Assembly: GCA_964580585.1 (NCBI GenBank)
Contig: CAZOKZ010000045.1
Location: forward strand, 1-35,518
Source of the DNA: CAZOKZ01 sp964580585
Lineage (GTDB): Bacteria; Sumerlaeota; Sumerlaeia; SLMS01; JAHLLQ01
Direction of reading: 5' to 3'
Length of the DNA: 35,518 nt
Of this stretch, positions 1 through 8,628 are shown piece after piece; position 1 is the stretch's first letter; each line of letters begins with the position of its first letter. The notes beneath the pieces are model-generated. The model made no database searches, was not told the DNA's origin, and worked only from the letters and a program-made list of their open reading frames with translations. The position numbers and the translations under genes are program-made.

Positions 1-57
1 CGCGGCTTTGGCTCGTGAACGGCTGGGTTTGTGCCAGCGAAAGTAAACGACTCGGGT

Positions 58-1074
58 TTAGCGACCTTCTGGTTTTTTGATGGGGGACGGAGAAGGTCGC
101 AGCCATCGCTGGGCATTCATCCGAAGAAAAACTTTCGGAGATCGAGGTGAGCATTTCGCTAAAATGCCAGGAAATGGTGCCTGGCGAACGACTTCATCAA
201 CATCCCATCCACGCATTTGGCATAATTGTTCAATCATCGAAAGCACCAATACCCTCGAGGGTGGATTTTTCCCCTCAATGGGACTTTCGTGGGAAAAATA
301 ATCTCGCACCCGCATCAGGTCTTCGACCTCCGTCCCCGGAAATAACTGCGTTGCGTATTTTTTCGCCAACGTCCGGTTGTTTTCTTCCCAATTCCCTCGA
401 TATTTCAGACTGATGTTGTTTCCATGGCGACGATACTTCAGCAATTGTTCACCCAGCGCTGTAACTTGCCCCGCCGCTACCAATCGCAACCACAAATCAT
501 AATCCTGACTCTGACTCATATCGCTGTAATTACCCGCCGCAAGTAGTGCATCGCGCCGGATGATCATTGTTGGATGGATAATCGAGCACGCGAGAAACAA
601 ACTCCAATGCATCGCCCACGGTGTTGTCGGCGTGTAATTCATCGCGTGCCAAAATGCGCCCTGGGCATTGATCTGCGTCGCCCAACTGGCCAACCCATCC
701 ACTTTGGGATTGGCGTTCATCAACGCCACCTGGCGTTCGAGACGTTGCGGTTCGTTAACATCGTCTGCATCGATCCGGGCAAGTAAAGGCGATTCGCTGG
801 CATCGACCATCGCCCGCAGACACCCGCCCAATGTATCGAATGGCTGATCGATAACCACGCGACCGGGCAACCGCGCGGGAATCCATTCATTCAACTGCTC
901 GACAGATCCATCGTCCGACGCATTATCCCACGCCAGAACCTCGAAATCGCGAAACGTCTGCGCCTCAATCGACGCGAGCGTTTCCTCCAAAAACGGCAAG
1001 CCGTTCCGAACCGGCAACAACCATGTTACTTGTGGAGCCATCGTTATTTTTATCGTCAATGCCTTAGAATTCAT
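58..1074 (-). CDS. Family 2 glycosyltransferase
   Basis: This 338-residue protein probably transfers a sugar from a nucleotide-activated donor during surface glycan assembly on the cytoplasmic side. The N-terminus has the GT-A pattern of family GT2: a TWLLPVRNG strand, then FLEETLASI, QTFRDFEVL and DNASDDGS. A metal/nucleotide-binding DADD lies at about residues 102-105. The SQDYDLWLRL segment in the middle matches the acceptor-side ED/DYDLWLR motif of this family. No membrane helix is seen. The start at 1074 has a weak purine-rich stretch upstream. An internal ATG at 1041 (MAPQVTW) begins exactly where the family fold begins and is a real alternative. The gene diverges from the GT-C-like gene at 1188. 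Donor and acceptor cannot be told from the sequence. Confidence 0.85.
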   Translation of the reverse strand: MNSKALTIKITMAPQVTWLLPVRNGLPFLEETLASIEAQTFRDFEVLAWDNASDDGSVEQLNEWIPARLPGRVVIDQPFDTLGGCLRAMVDASESPLLARIDADDVNEPQRLERQVALMNANPKVDGLASWATQINAQGAFWHAMNYTPTTPWAMHWSLFLACSIIHPTMIIRRDALLAAGNYSDMSQSQDYDLWLRLVAAGQVTALGEQLLKYRRHGNNISLKYRGNWEENNRTLAKKYATQLFPGTEVEDLMRVRDYFSHESPIEGKNPPSRVLVLSMIEQLCQMRGWDVDEVVRQAPFPGILAKCSPRSPKVFLRMNAQRWLRPSPSPIKKPEGR

Positions 1075-1187
1075 TTCGCCCTATTTTTTTCTTTTTCCGT
1101 TTCCGGCGCGCTAGTAAAAAATTCGTCTCGCCTCGGTATGCACTCCGCCGGACAATTCAATATTGCCTTTTCCCGAGGTTTCGGCGC

Positions 1188-3233
1188 GTGACGGGTTTTC
1201 TGACAGCAATTATTAGTTCGCTGCTATTGGGGCGAATTGTTTCCGGATGGCTCTTTCGCGACGAGGACCTCGCCGACCGCGTGGTGCTGTGGCTGGCAAG
1301 CGCCATCGCCCTATTTTTAGTGGTGCCCCTTGCACTGGGACTCGCCACGGGACGATGCCCCCTGATGGTTGTGGCTTCTTTCCAAGCCACCCTCGCGGGA
1401 ATCGGAATCCTGGTTTCTTACGGTCAGTCAAAAGCCGGGGTCTTTGGCGACGCACCGTTACTTGCTGAATGGATTCAAAGCATTCGCTCGTCGTCTTGGG
1501 CATCTCGCCTGATGTGGGGGGTGGTTCTCCTGTGGGTGCTGACCGCGGCTCTGCCCGGATGGTTTCTGCCCCCGAGAACGTGGGATGCCAAATTCTACCA
1601 TCTGTTGCAAACCGTCGAGCAATTCCGCGTGGACGAAACGGGAGACAATCCCATGTTCAAGCTGGGTTTGCCCGATGCCACGGGACAGGCTCATCTTCAA
1701 GCACGTGGCCAGACGTTCCCGAATCTGAAAATGTTCTGGGCCCTTCAATTGGTCCAGGCACGCGGAAATTTTCGCGGCGCGGGATTAATCCAGGCGGTTT
1801 TTTTGCTGCTCTGGATCACGGTAATCTGGGCGTTGGGTCGGCGATTTGACTGGCCGGGTTGGGCAAGCGCCCTCGCATCGCTTTTTATCGCCTCGATGCC
1901 GGAGGTAATGCTGCAATCCACTGAACTTTACGCCGATATCCAGGCCGCCGCCTGCACGGCCCTGGTCGTGTGGGCGTTAGTCGGGCTACACGCACGTCTG
2001 CGTGCTGCATCCTGGATCGCCGCGGCTGCATTGGCGTTCGGACACTTGGTTGCCGCGAAATCCTCGCTTCTCCCGGCGGCTGCGGCGTTTGGCATCGTGG
2101 CGTTGGTACTCGCGTGGCGAGCGGCAAGCGACCGCAGGCAGCGCTTATCCTTTGCAAGCGCGATGTTTTCCTCTGCCATGGCGGCGGGAATCGTGATGGT
2201 ATCGCCATGGATCGTGGGCGCGTGGATCGATTACGGAAATCCGATCTATCCGATCGGCGTCACCGTCGCGGGCCGGGAAATTTTCCCCGGTCCAATGGGG
2301 ACGCAGGTCAATACCACCATCCTGGAACATCAACACGGCATCGGCGAAGGCGCCGCCTACATTCAAGGCGCGTTGGAATCCAGTGGTGTGACCTCGCTCT
2401 CCAATCTGCTTTCGGGACTCGGTCCCCAATGGCTGGTGCTCGGCTTGCCATCGCTGGCATTGCTGCTCGTTGTGTGTTGGAAACTCGAAGACACACGTTG
2501 GCGATGGATCGCAGTGCTTGCCATTTTGAATGCGCTGGTCGCACCGGATTTGTGGTATCCACGCTTTACATTACAACTGGCCACATTCGCCGCCTTGGCG
2601 TTTGGGCGCGTTCTGACAACGGCACGCATTCCCGAGCGCACGGTACTGATCGGCTTGCTTGTCGTGGCATGCGGTTGGAACGCTTTCCGCACGATTCCAG
2701 CCGTCACGTACCACCCGCGCGCGCCATGGCTGGTGGCATATCCATTCGTCACAGGCGATACCGTGCCCTTGGTTCTCGAACGGTTTCCCGGCGAATACAC
2801 GGCGCGCGATTATGCTCGTGAACACATCGTTACCAAGCACAACAAGCTGCTCGCCTATCCCTGCAAATACATCCATGCGCCAACGCTGATCAGCGATGGC
2901 CTGGAAAATCGCACGTGGCCGCTGGGCGAACCTGATTCGTTTTCAGATTCGTCAGAAGAAGCGTTGCGATACCTGAATTCCCAACATGCCACGCACATTA
3001 TTGCACGTCGCGATTCGGAATACAGGCATCTGCTGGATGCGAATCCCGGCGAGCGAGGGTGGATCGATTACGTTCGCATGAGTTTCGGTGCCGAAGTGTT
3101 TTTCCCGATCGAAGACGGCTACAAACCACTCTTCACCGACCAGCCATGGTGCATCGAACACCCATGGGGGCCCGTAGCCGCGCCACCCGAACGCGTTTGG
3201 CGCATTCCCCAGGAAGGAAAGGGGATTCGATGA
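1188..3233 (+). CDS. Polytopic GT-C-like membrane protein (putative glycosyltransferase)
   Basis: This 681-residue protein has roughly ten to twelve hydrophobic segments. They are followed, from about residue 500, by a soluble C-terminal part. After the first helices, the loop around residues 128-137 reads PPRTWDAKFYHLL. This resembles the WDxxxYHLP loop of GT39/ArnT-like GT-C enzymes, which use lipid-linked sugar donors and carry a catalytic acid in the first extracytoplasmic loop. The assignment to GT-C is by this pattern and topology only. Translation starts at GTG 1188, with GAGG about nine bases upstream. The stop overlaps the next start as ATGA at 3230-3233, so the two products are probably made together. 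Its place beside a GT2 enzyme and upstream of a polymerase and sulfotransferase fits surface glycan synthesis. Confidence 0.7.
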   Translation: MTGFLTAIISSLLLGRIVSGWLFRDEDLADRVVLWLASAIALFLVVPLALGLATGRCPLMVVASFQATLAGIGILVSYGQSKAGVFGDAPLLAEWIQSIRSSSWASRLMWGVVLLWVLTAALPGWFLPPRTWDAKFYHLLQTVEQFRVDETGDNPMFKLGLPDATGQAHLQARGQTFPNLKMFWALQLVQARGNFRGAGLIQAVFLLLWITVIWALGRRFDWPGWASALASLFIASMPEVMLQSTELYADIQAAACTALVVWALVGLHARLRAASWIAAAALAFGHLVAAKSSLLPAAAAFGIVALVLAWRAASDRRQRLSFASAMFSSAMAAGIVMVSPWIVGAWIDYGNPIYPIGVTVAGREIFPGPMGTQVNTTILEHQHGIGEGAAYIQGALESSGVTSLSNLLSGLGPQWLVLGLPSLALLLVVCWKLEDTRWRWIAVLAILNALVAPDLWYPRFTLQLATFAALAFGRVLTTARIPERTVLIGLLVVACGWNAFRTIPAVTYHPRAPWLVAYPFVTGDTVPLVLERFPGEYTARDYAREHIVTKHNKLLAYPCKYIHAPTLISDGLENRTWPLGEPDSFSDSSEEALRYLNSQHATHIIARRDSEYRHLLDANPGERGWIDYVRMSFGAEVFFPIEDGYKPLFTDQPWCIEHPWGPVAAPPERVWRIPQEGKGIR

Positions 3234-4108
3234 GCCGACCACCTGCTCCTTGCCCGCCGTCCGCGCGTCCGCGAATCGAAGGCCTCGTCGTTGCCGCGTT
3301 AGCCGTGGTGTTGGCGTGCGTGTACGCGTTGCAACCGGCCCGGGGGCGCGAAGTGCACGACAACGTGACCCGGTTCTACAAACCGCTCCCCCACGAGGGT
3401 ATTTCTCTCAATGCGGCGAATACGATCCAGCACCTGGAATCGGGCGAATTTACCAATTGGACGTACATGACGGCGCGCGAGGCGCTGGTACGTTGGCATC
3501 TGAAAGCCAACGCCCCGGAAGCATTCGATTCATTGATGGCGCGTTGGCAAACGGGCCTGTGGGATTGTCCGCCGACAGAGGAATGGACACGCACGTTGGA
3601 AGAATTCGATCGGCAATGGATCGATCGGCGAATGAAAGCAGGCAAACCCGTCTGGCTGACGCCTCAGAATATGTCGCAATCCGACGTTTCGATCGCCATT
3701 TGGCCCGAGTCGGCTGTGCAAACGGCCGATAAATGGGAGTTCACTTTGAACGACGACGCACCGGAAACCGTTCAATTGATACTGAATTCCAAGGGTTTAC
3801 CTACCGAACGACTTGGTTCACGGATTGTATTAACGTTCGCCCCAGGAACATTAGACCTCGATGCCGCACCGCCACGTACATACTGGGCTACACAACAATT
3901 GCCCATCAGCGGTCTGCGCGTAAAAACTGGAATCGTAAAAATCGACGAGACTAGTGGTGTACAAAACGTTGCGTTCGATTTTTCAAATGAGCCAGGATGG
4001 CTTGGCCCGAACGCACAGCTCAAGCGATTGGCGATTCATCTGACACCGGCGGAACGTCGAATAGACCTGCGTACGATTACCGGTGAAGACAGCTTTGAGT
4101 TGGAATAG
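3230..4108 (+). CDS. Membrane-anchored protein of unknown function, coupled to the upstream GT-C-like gene
   Basis: This is a 292-residue protein I do not recognise. A short proline-rich cytoplasmic N-terminus is followed by one transmembrane segment at about residues 18-36. The remaining 250 or so residues are predicted to lie outside the membrane. They include a WTYMTAREALVRWHL helix and, near the C-terminus, beta-rich sequence. The start at 3230 is chosen because it has a GGAAGGAAAGGGG ribosome-binding stretch and overlaps the upstream stop (ATGA). The open frame extends further upstream but lies inside the GT-C gene. The coupling suggests a partner or accessory subunit of the upstream membrane protein. 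That role is inferred from position only. Confidence 0.75.
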   Translation: MSRPPAPCPPSARPRIEGLVVAALAVVLACVYALQPARGREVHDNVTRFYKPLPHEGISLNAANTIQHLESGEFTNWTYMTAREALVRWHLKANAPEAFDSLMARWQTGLWDCPPTEEWTRTLEEFDRQWIDRRMKAGKPVWLTPQNMSQSDVSIAIWPESAVQTADKWEFTLNDDAPETVQLILNSKGLPTERLGSRIVLTFAPGTLDLDAAPPRTYWATQQLPISGLRVKTGIVKIDETSGVQNVAFDFSNEPGWLGPNAQLKRLAIHLTPAERRIDLRTITGEDSFELE

Positions 4109-4126
4109 TGACAGGAGGAGTTCAAT

Positions 4127-4579
4127 ATGTACGATCCCTATCAGCAACCGCCCCCTTCCTACCCGCCCCCGCCCCAGGGTTTCGATCCAAACGGGTATCC
4201 TCCTTCTCAATACGATGCTCCTCTGCCTCAAGTCGTTATGTGGTATCGGATTTTTTGCGGATGCATGACGTTGATGTATCTGATGGCAACGGCGATGATG
4301 ATCCTAATGCTAGTGGCGCCCAGCCTGGACCCACAACTGAACACTCCGGAGATGGCGGAAGTCCGGGTCCTCGGTGTGTTCTACATCGTCATGTTTGTCC
4401 CCTTGAGTATCCTGCATCTGGTGGGCATTTTCGCGCCACGCAAACCATGGGGTTGGTATTATGGAATGGTGGTATTGGTTGCGAACCTGGTGCTGAACTG
4501 GTGCTGTATCCCGTTCGTGATTCCGCTGCTGATTTTCTGGCTGAAGGACGAACCCAAGATGTACTTCCGGGTGCAGTAA
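4127..4579 (+). CDS. Small membrane protein with Pro/Tyr-rich N-terminal tail
   Basis: The 150-residue product begins with a low-complexity tail of about 35 residues rich in Pro, Tyr and Gln (YDPYQQPPPSYPPPP). Three or four hydrophobic helices follow, at about residues 37-66, 83-105 and 112-143. Similar Pro/Tyr-rich tails in front of small helical bundles are common in uncharacterised bacterial membrane proteins. No catalytic motif is visible. A strong AGGAGG lies seven bases before the ATG, and only 18 bases separate it from the preceding stop, so it is probably the last gene of the 1188-4579 transcript. It converges on queE with a five-base gap. Confidence 0.8.
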   Translation: MYDPYQQPPPSYPPPPQGFDPNGYPPSQYDAPLPQVVMWYRIFCGCMTLMYLMATAMMILMLVAPSLDPQLNTPEMAEVRVLGVFYIVMFVPLSILHLVGIFAPRKPWGWYYGMVVLVANLVLNWCCIPFVIPLLIFWLKDEPKMYFRVQ

Positions 4580-4584
4580 GGCCC

Positions 4585-5232
4585 CTACCGCATTCCCCAG
4601 ACCTTGTGCATTTGGCGGCTGAGTCGCCAACGCGGATGGACACGGATAAATTCTTCGGCGAGACGTGTGTTTTCCTCAACGTCCGGTCCATCCATGGGTT
4701 GCAGGAAAAAGTGGTCGAAATCGAGGGATTCGTAAGCTTCGGGGGGTGCATCGGACTGGGGAAATACCAACTTGAGTTCATGCCCGCTGGTTAAGATCAA
4801 CTCCGTCCCTGCTTTCGGGCTGACGCACACCCAGTCAATGCCTTCGGGAGCCCGGCGCGTACCGTTGGTTTCGACGGCGACCTCGAACTCAGCGTCGTGC
4901 AGCGCGTCGATCAACCGTGCGTTCAATTGAAGCAACGGTTCGCCCCCCGTACAAACAACGTACGGTGCATTGTCATCGGTGGCGGCGTTGCTTGCTTCCC
5001 ACAATTCGCGCACGACAGCGGCCAGTTCCTTTGCACATCCATAGTAGCGCCCGTTTTCCCCGTCGGTACCAAGGAAATCCGTATCGCAAAACTGGCAAAT
5101 CGCACGCGTGCGATCTTGCTCGCGGCCTGTCCACAGGTTACACCCGGTAAAACGTAAAAATACTGCCGGGCGACCGGTGTGCGCGCCCTCGCCTTGTAGG
5201 GTGGTATAGATGGTTTTGACGGCGTAGCTCAT
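4585..5232 (-). CDS. queE: 7-carboxy-7-deazaguanine synthase
   Basis: QueE is a radical SAM enzyme. It converts 6-carboxy-5,6,7,8-tetrahydropterin to 7-carboxy-7-deazaguanine, the step that forms the deazapurine ring in queuosine biosynthesis. The 215-residue protein starts MSYAVKTIYTTLQGEG, the usual QueE start. Its cluster-binding cysteines follow the CX14CX2C spacing known from the Burkholderia-type enzymes (C in FTGCNLW, then ICQFCDTDF). Later come the VCTGGEPLLQ SAM-binding region and the SPKAGTEL and GHELKLVFPQ blocks typical of the family. The start at 5232 overlaps the queC stop as ATGA, so queE is translationally coupled to queC. A longer in-frame reading upstream runs into queC and is unlikely. 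Confidence 0.93.
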   Translation of the reverse strand: MSYAVKTIYTTLQGEGAHTGRPAVFLRFTGCNLWTGREQDRTRAICQFCDTDFLGTDGENGRYYGCAKELAAVVRELWEASNAATDDNAPYVVCTGGEPLLQLNARLIDALHDAEFEVAVETNGTRRAPEGIDWVCVSPKAGTELILTSGHELKLVFPQSDAPPEAYESLDFDHFFLQPMDGPDVEENTRLAEEFIRVHPRWRLSRQMHKVWGMR

Positions 5233-5930
5233 GTTTCCTGCTGATAGAGCGCCGGGTCGCGGGTGCCGACTTCGGAAAATCCGCGCAACCGTAACAGGCA
5301 CGCGTCGCAATGGCCGCATGCCGCGCCGTCCGGTGCGGGATCGTAACAGGAAGTGGTCAGGGCATAATCGACACCGAGTTCCAATCCGGTACGAATGATA
5401 TCGGCTTTGGTTTGGTGAATCAGCGGGGCATGAATCCGCATAGGATCAAGCCCACCGATGCCCGCTTTGGTTGCCAGGTTCGCCATTTTTTCGTAGGCCT
5501 CGATGAACTCGGGGCGACAATCGGGGTAACCGCTGTAATCGAGTGCGTTGACGCCGATGAAAATGTCCGTGATGTCAAGGACTTCGGCCCACGCGAGGGC
5601 GTACGACAAAAAAATCGTGTTCCGTGCGGGAACGTATGTCACCGGAATGCCCGCGCGTAATTCATCCGCGCTGTTGTGTTTCGGGACGGCGATTTCGCTG
5701 GTCAAAGCCGACCCGCCGAATTGACGCAAGTCGATCTGGATGGTGCGGTGTTCGAGTATGCCGAATTGCTCGGCGACGCGAGCGGCAGCGCGAATTTCAC
5801 ACTCGTGGCGCTGGCCGTAATTGATCGTCAGACCGTAAATGGTGAATCCCTGGCTCTTTGCCACGGCCACACAGGTCGTCGAGTCCAGGCCACCACTGAG
5901 CAGCACGATTGCTTTTTTTTGAACGTCCAT
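5229..5930 (-). CDS. queC: 7-cyano-7-deazaguanine synthase (preQ0 synthetase)
   Basis: QueC uses ATP and ammonia to turn 7-carboxy-7-deazaguanine (made by QueE) into preQ0. The 233-residue product has the N-type PP-loop LLSGGLDSTT at residues 10-19, which binds ATP. INYGQRHECEI follows, with VPARNTIFLSYALAWAE in the middle. The C-terminal zinc site reads CYDPAPDGAACGHCDAC. The start MDVQKKAIVLLSGG at 5930 is chosen over an in-frame start 75 bases upstream because families begin just before the PP-loop; GGAAAG lies about 13 bases ahead of it. queD, queF and tgt are not in the window. I looked for a preQ1 riboswitch in the 220 bases upstream and saw none. Confidence 0.95.
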   Translation of the reverse strand: MDVQKKAIVLLSGGLDSTTCVAVAKSQGFTIYGLTINYGQRHECEIRAAARVAEQFGILEHRTIQIDLRQFGGSALTSEIAVPKHNSADELRAGIPVTYVPARNTIFLSYALAWAEVLDITDIFIGVNALDYSGYPDCRPEFIEAYEKMANLATKAGIGGLDPMRIHAPLIHQTKADIIRTGLELGVDYALTTSCYDPAPDGAACGHCDACLLRLRGFSEVGTRDPALYQQET

Positions 5931-6151
5931 CGACTGATCGTCTTTCCAAGGTTTGCTGCCCGATTTCGCAGCCAGGGCCGGTAGAGTAACCCCACCCTGC
6001 GGCAATACAGCAACGCGAAAATCGCTCCACCGATTCCCCTGTCACCTCCCACCTTGAAAGCCGTCCAACGTTTCGCCCGTTGACAACCGGTTGCCGTTGG
6101 ACTCCAAAGGTCGGGCCCTTGCAAGGGAACGATCGTATTTCGGGAGCATCC

Positions 6152-7732
6152 ATGGCCCGCGCCGCCGTTCAAACATCGGAGACATTTCTCAACTTCGGCG
6201 AATATAACGCCGAACAGGCTCGCCGTTATCTGGCAGCTTTCCGTCTGGCTATCGCGGTTTTCCTGGTGGGGGGCGCCTTTATCGCCCGTACGCTGGACTT
6301 CGGCAATATTCTGGGCGCCGGAATGATCACGGTCGCAGGATTTATCCCAACGTATTTGTGGTGTTCGCGTCGGGCGCTGGGGTTGCCCATCTTTCCGATT
6401 TTCGCCGCCATGCACGTGCCGTTCTACGCATTCCCGCTGCTGACCGACCACCAGCGAACCATGGAATATTCCCCCGAAAGCCGCCAGATCGCAGCGTTGA
6501 CGGTGACGATTTTTTTGATTCTGGGGACAATTGTCTGGTTTCACCTGGTGAAAAAACGCACCACTCCCCCCAAACGCTGCTTTTCGATGCCGATGCCCAC
6601 GCAGCGACAACACGGCATTGACTACCTGATGACGGGACTGTTCTGCACGACCACGCTGCTGGCGCTGGCAACATCGCAAGGCGACCTTGACCCACTCTAT
6701 CGGTCGCTTCCCTCGGGCGCCAACAGCATCATCCGCACAGTAATCAGCGGGTTGGCCACTGTTTCGACCTTTATTATTTGTATTCGATGGGGTGTGGGGC
6801 AAATGCCCAGCACCCTGCGGATGATTTTCGTCCCCTTTTTCATTCTCAACTTTTGCGTTCTCGCCAGCAGCTTGCTCCTGGTCGGCACGTTGACACTGCT
6901 CGTTCCGGCTGCCATTGGATTCGCACTCGGACGCAACCGCATTCCAGTCATCACAATGGTGATGTTCATCTTGTTGCTGAGTTTCATGCACGCCGGTAAA
7001 TTCCAGATGCGAGAGGTAATGTGGGAGGGGGGCGTTCACCAACGTGTCATGTTGCGCCAGTATCCGGAATTCTTCCGCATTTGGTCGAGTTATTCCTGGC
7101 AAAGTCTCTCAGGCGAAAACGAGGGGGGAGAACAACCCACTTCGCTCGTGGACCGCGCCAGCATGATGCAGATCATGCTGACCTCCATGACAATGACGCC
7201 CGATGACGTGCCGTATTTGAATGGTCAAACCTACAAAATCGTCCCGATCCTGCTCGTTCCGCGTATTATTTGGCCGGACAAACCAACAGCGCACGAAGGC
7301 CAGGCGATTCTGAACGTGCACTTCCGCATTCAAACACTGGAAGAAACATCGAAGACATTCATTGCGTGGGGGTTGCTGCCGGAAAGTTATGCAAACTTCG
7401 GTTTTGCGGGAGTCATTGGTCTTGCATTGGTCCTGGGATGGGGATTGGGCGCCGCCACACAATGGACAATGAACGTCCCCTTCCTGTCCTTTCGCAACTT
7501 GATTGGTTTCGCCTTCATGTTCTATGCCTCGGACATTGAAACCGTGGCAAGCGTCATGGCGACATCTTTCTTCCAAACCGTCGTCGTGATTACCATGTTC
7601 AGTATGGTACTCATGCGACCGAGACCGAATCCTTACTATCATACATTACGCACAAAATTGCCCCCGAGGTCCAAAAGGGTTCTTCCAATAAAACAAACAG
7701 CCCGAATCCTCCCATCTATTCAAAGAGGGTAA
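6152..7732 (+). CDS. Wzy-like O-antigen/oligosaccharide repeat-unit polymerase
   Basis: The 526-residue protein is almost entirely transmembrane, with about twelve segments. A long extracytoplasmic stretch lies around residues 285-400. That stretch carries VPRIIWPDKPT (about residues 369-379), followed by AWGLLPESYANFGFAGVIG. The 'P-R-x-x-W-P-D-K-P' motif with a downstream 'YANFG' helix is typical of Wzy-type and related repeat-unit polymerases, which join lipid-linked glycan units in the periplasm. The start at 6152 is supported by CGGGAG just upstream; an in-frame start at 6080 lacks this. The sulfotransferase starts 12 bases after its stop. Function is from motif and context, and sequence identity across this family is low. 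Confidence 0.75.
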   Translation: MARAAVQTSETFLNFGEYNAEQARRYLAAFRLAIAVFLVGGAFIARTLDFGNILGAGMITVAGFIPTYLWCSRRALGLPIFPIFAAMHVPFYAFPLLTDHQRTMEYSPESRQIAALTVTIFLILGTIVWFHLVKKRTTPPKRCFSMPMPTQRQHGIDYLMTGLFCTTTLLALATSQGDLDPLYRSLPSGANSIIRTVISGLATVSTFIICIRWGVGQMPSTLRMIFVPFFILNFCVLASSLLLVGTLTLLVPAAIGFALGRNRIPVITMVMFILLLSFMHAGKFQMREVMWEGGVHQRVMLRQYPEFFRIWSSYSWQSLSGENEGGEQPTSLVDRASMMQIMLTSMTMTPDDVPYLNGQTYKIVPILLVPRIIWPDKPTAHEGQAILNVHFRIQTLEETSKTFIAWGLLPESYANFGFAGVIGLALVLGWGLGAATQWTMNVPFLSFRNLIGFAFMFYASDIETVASVMATSFFQTVVVITMFSMVLMRPRPNPYYHTLRTKLPPRSKRVLPIKQTARILPSIQRG

Positions 7733-7744
7733 CTCCGAACAACC

Positions 7745-8596
7745 ATGACACTGCCAAACTTCTTTTTGGCCGGGGCGCCCAAAGCCGGTACAACTTCACT
7801 TTATAACTATTTGAATCAACACCCCGATATCGTTTTTAGCAGCGAAAAAGAGCCGCAGTTTTTTAACCTGAAGTACAAAAGTGGCATTGAGTGGTACGAA
7901 CAAACGTATTTCGCTCATTGCACGGGGTCGGAGAAACGTATCGGCGACGGAACTGTCTGGACGATGAAATGCCCAACCGCGTTGCAGCGAATCGCCCAAC
8001 ATGTTCCCAATGCACTGTTCTTGTATATCATGCGAAATCCCATCGACCGCGCTTTTTCCGAGTACCAATATTATCTGATGCGAGGTGTTTGGAAACCTGA
8101 GATCACCTTCAGCGAAGTAATCCGCACGCATCTGAAACCTCAGCAAATCCTTGGAGAAGGGCGCTATTACGATCACTTGGTTTACTTCGAGGAATTGTTC
8201 GACCGCTCGCAGGTCCTGCCAATCTTTTACGAAGACCTATCGAAAAAACGCGACGAAACATTAAAGCAAATTTTCGACTTCCTCGACGTGGCCTCTGACT
8301 TCGTCCCCCAAGATACCAAGCGCCACAATGTCACCGCCGTTCCGCGTAATATTGGCTTGTACGCGCTGGTGCATCGATCAGTTCGCCCCATTAAGAATGC
8401 CTTGGAATCAACAGGAGTCGGCTGGATCAAGGAAAGTTCCCGTAAAATTCGCGGAGCCGTGCGTTCTCAGTTTTTCACCCAGGAGGTGAGACCAGAAATG
8501 AAACCGGAAGACCGGGAATACCTGCGGGAATACTACGCGGAACCCAATCGTCAACTCGCCGAATACACGGGACGCGATCTCTCGCACTGGACTTGA
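7745..8596 (+). CDS. PAPS-dependent sulfotransferase
   Basis: The 283-residue enzyme should transfer sulfate from 3'-phosphoadenosine-5'-phosphosulfate to a hydroxyl or amino group, most likely on a sugar. The N-terminus shows the 5'-phosphosulfate-binding loop GAPKAGTTSLYNYL (from residue 10). The 3'-phosphate-binding motif lies at about residues 96-106 (MRNPIDRAFSEY), followed by YYDHLVYFEELF and LPIFYEDL, both typical of the heparan/NodH-like Sulfotransfer group. No signal peptide is seen, so sulfation would be cytoplasmic. It lies 12 bases after the polymerase gene. A GAGGG is somewhat far upstream of the ATG. Its position between a polymerase and a GT-C-like protein suggests a sulfated surface polysaccharide. 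Confidence 0.88.
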   Translation: MTLPNFFLAGAPKAGTTSLYNYLNQHPDIVFSSEKEPQFFNLKYKSGIEWYEQTYFAHCTGSEKRIGDGTVWTMKCPTALQRIAQHVPNALFLYIMRNPIDRAFSEYQYYLMRGVWKPEITFSEVIRTHLKPQQILGEGRYYDHLVYFEELFDRSQVLPIFYEDLSKKRDETLKQIFDFLDVASDFVPQDTKRHNVTAVPRNIGLYALVHRSVRPIKNALESTGVGWIKESSRKIRGAVRSQFFTQEVRPEMKPEDREYLREYYAEPNRQLAEYTGRDLSHWT

Positions 8597-8598
8597 CG

Positions 8599-8625
8599 CG
8601 TAAGACCGAGACCGTCTGACTTACG
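8599..8625 (+). other. Small inverted repeat before the YfhO-like gene
   Basis: CGTAAG and CTTACG form a six-base stem around a 15-base loop, ending three bases before the ATG at 8629. It has no T-tract and would partly cover the translation start. It may be a weak RNA hairpin or chance. Confidence 0.25.
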
Positions 8626-8628
8626 GTC

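Noticed and set aside
5828..7102. 424-codon minus-strand frame opposite the Wzy-like gene
   Set aside because: It is antisense to the polymerase and overlaps queC out of frame; the translation is Gln/His/Arg-rich with no family resemblance and no ribosome-binding site.
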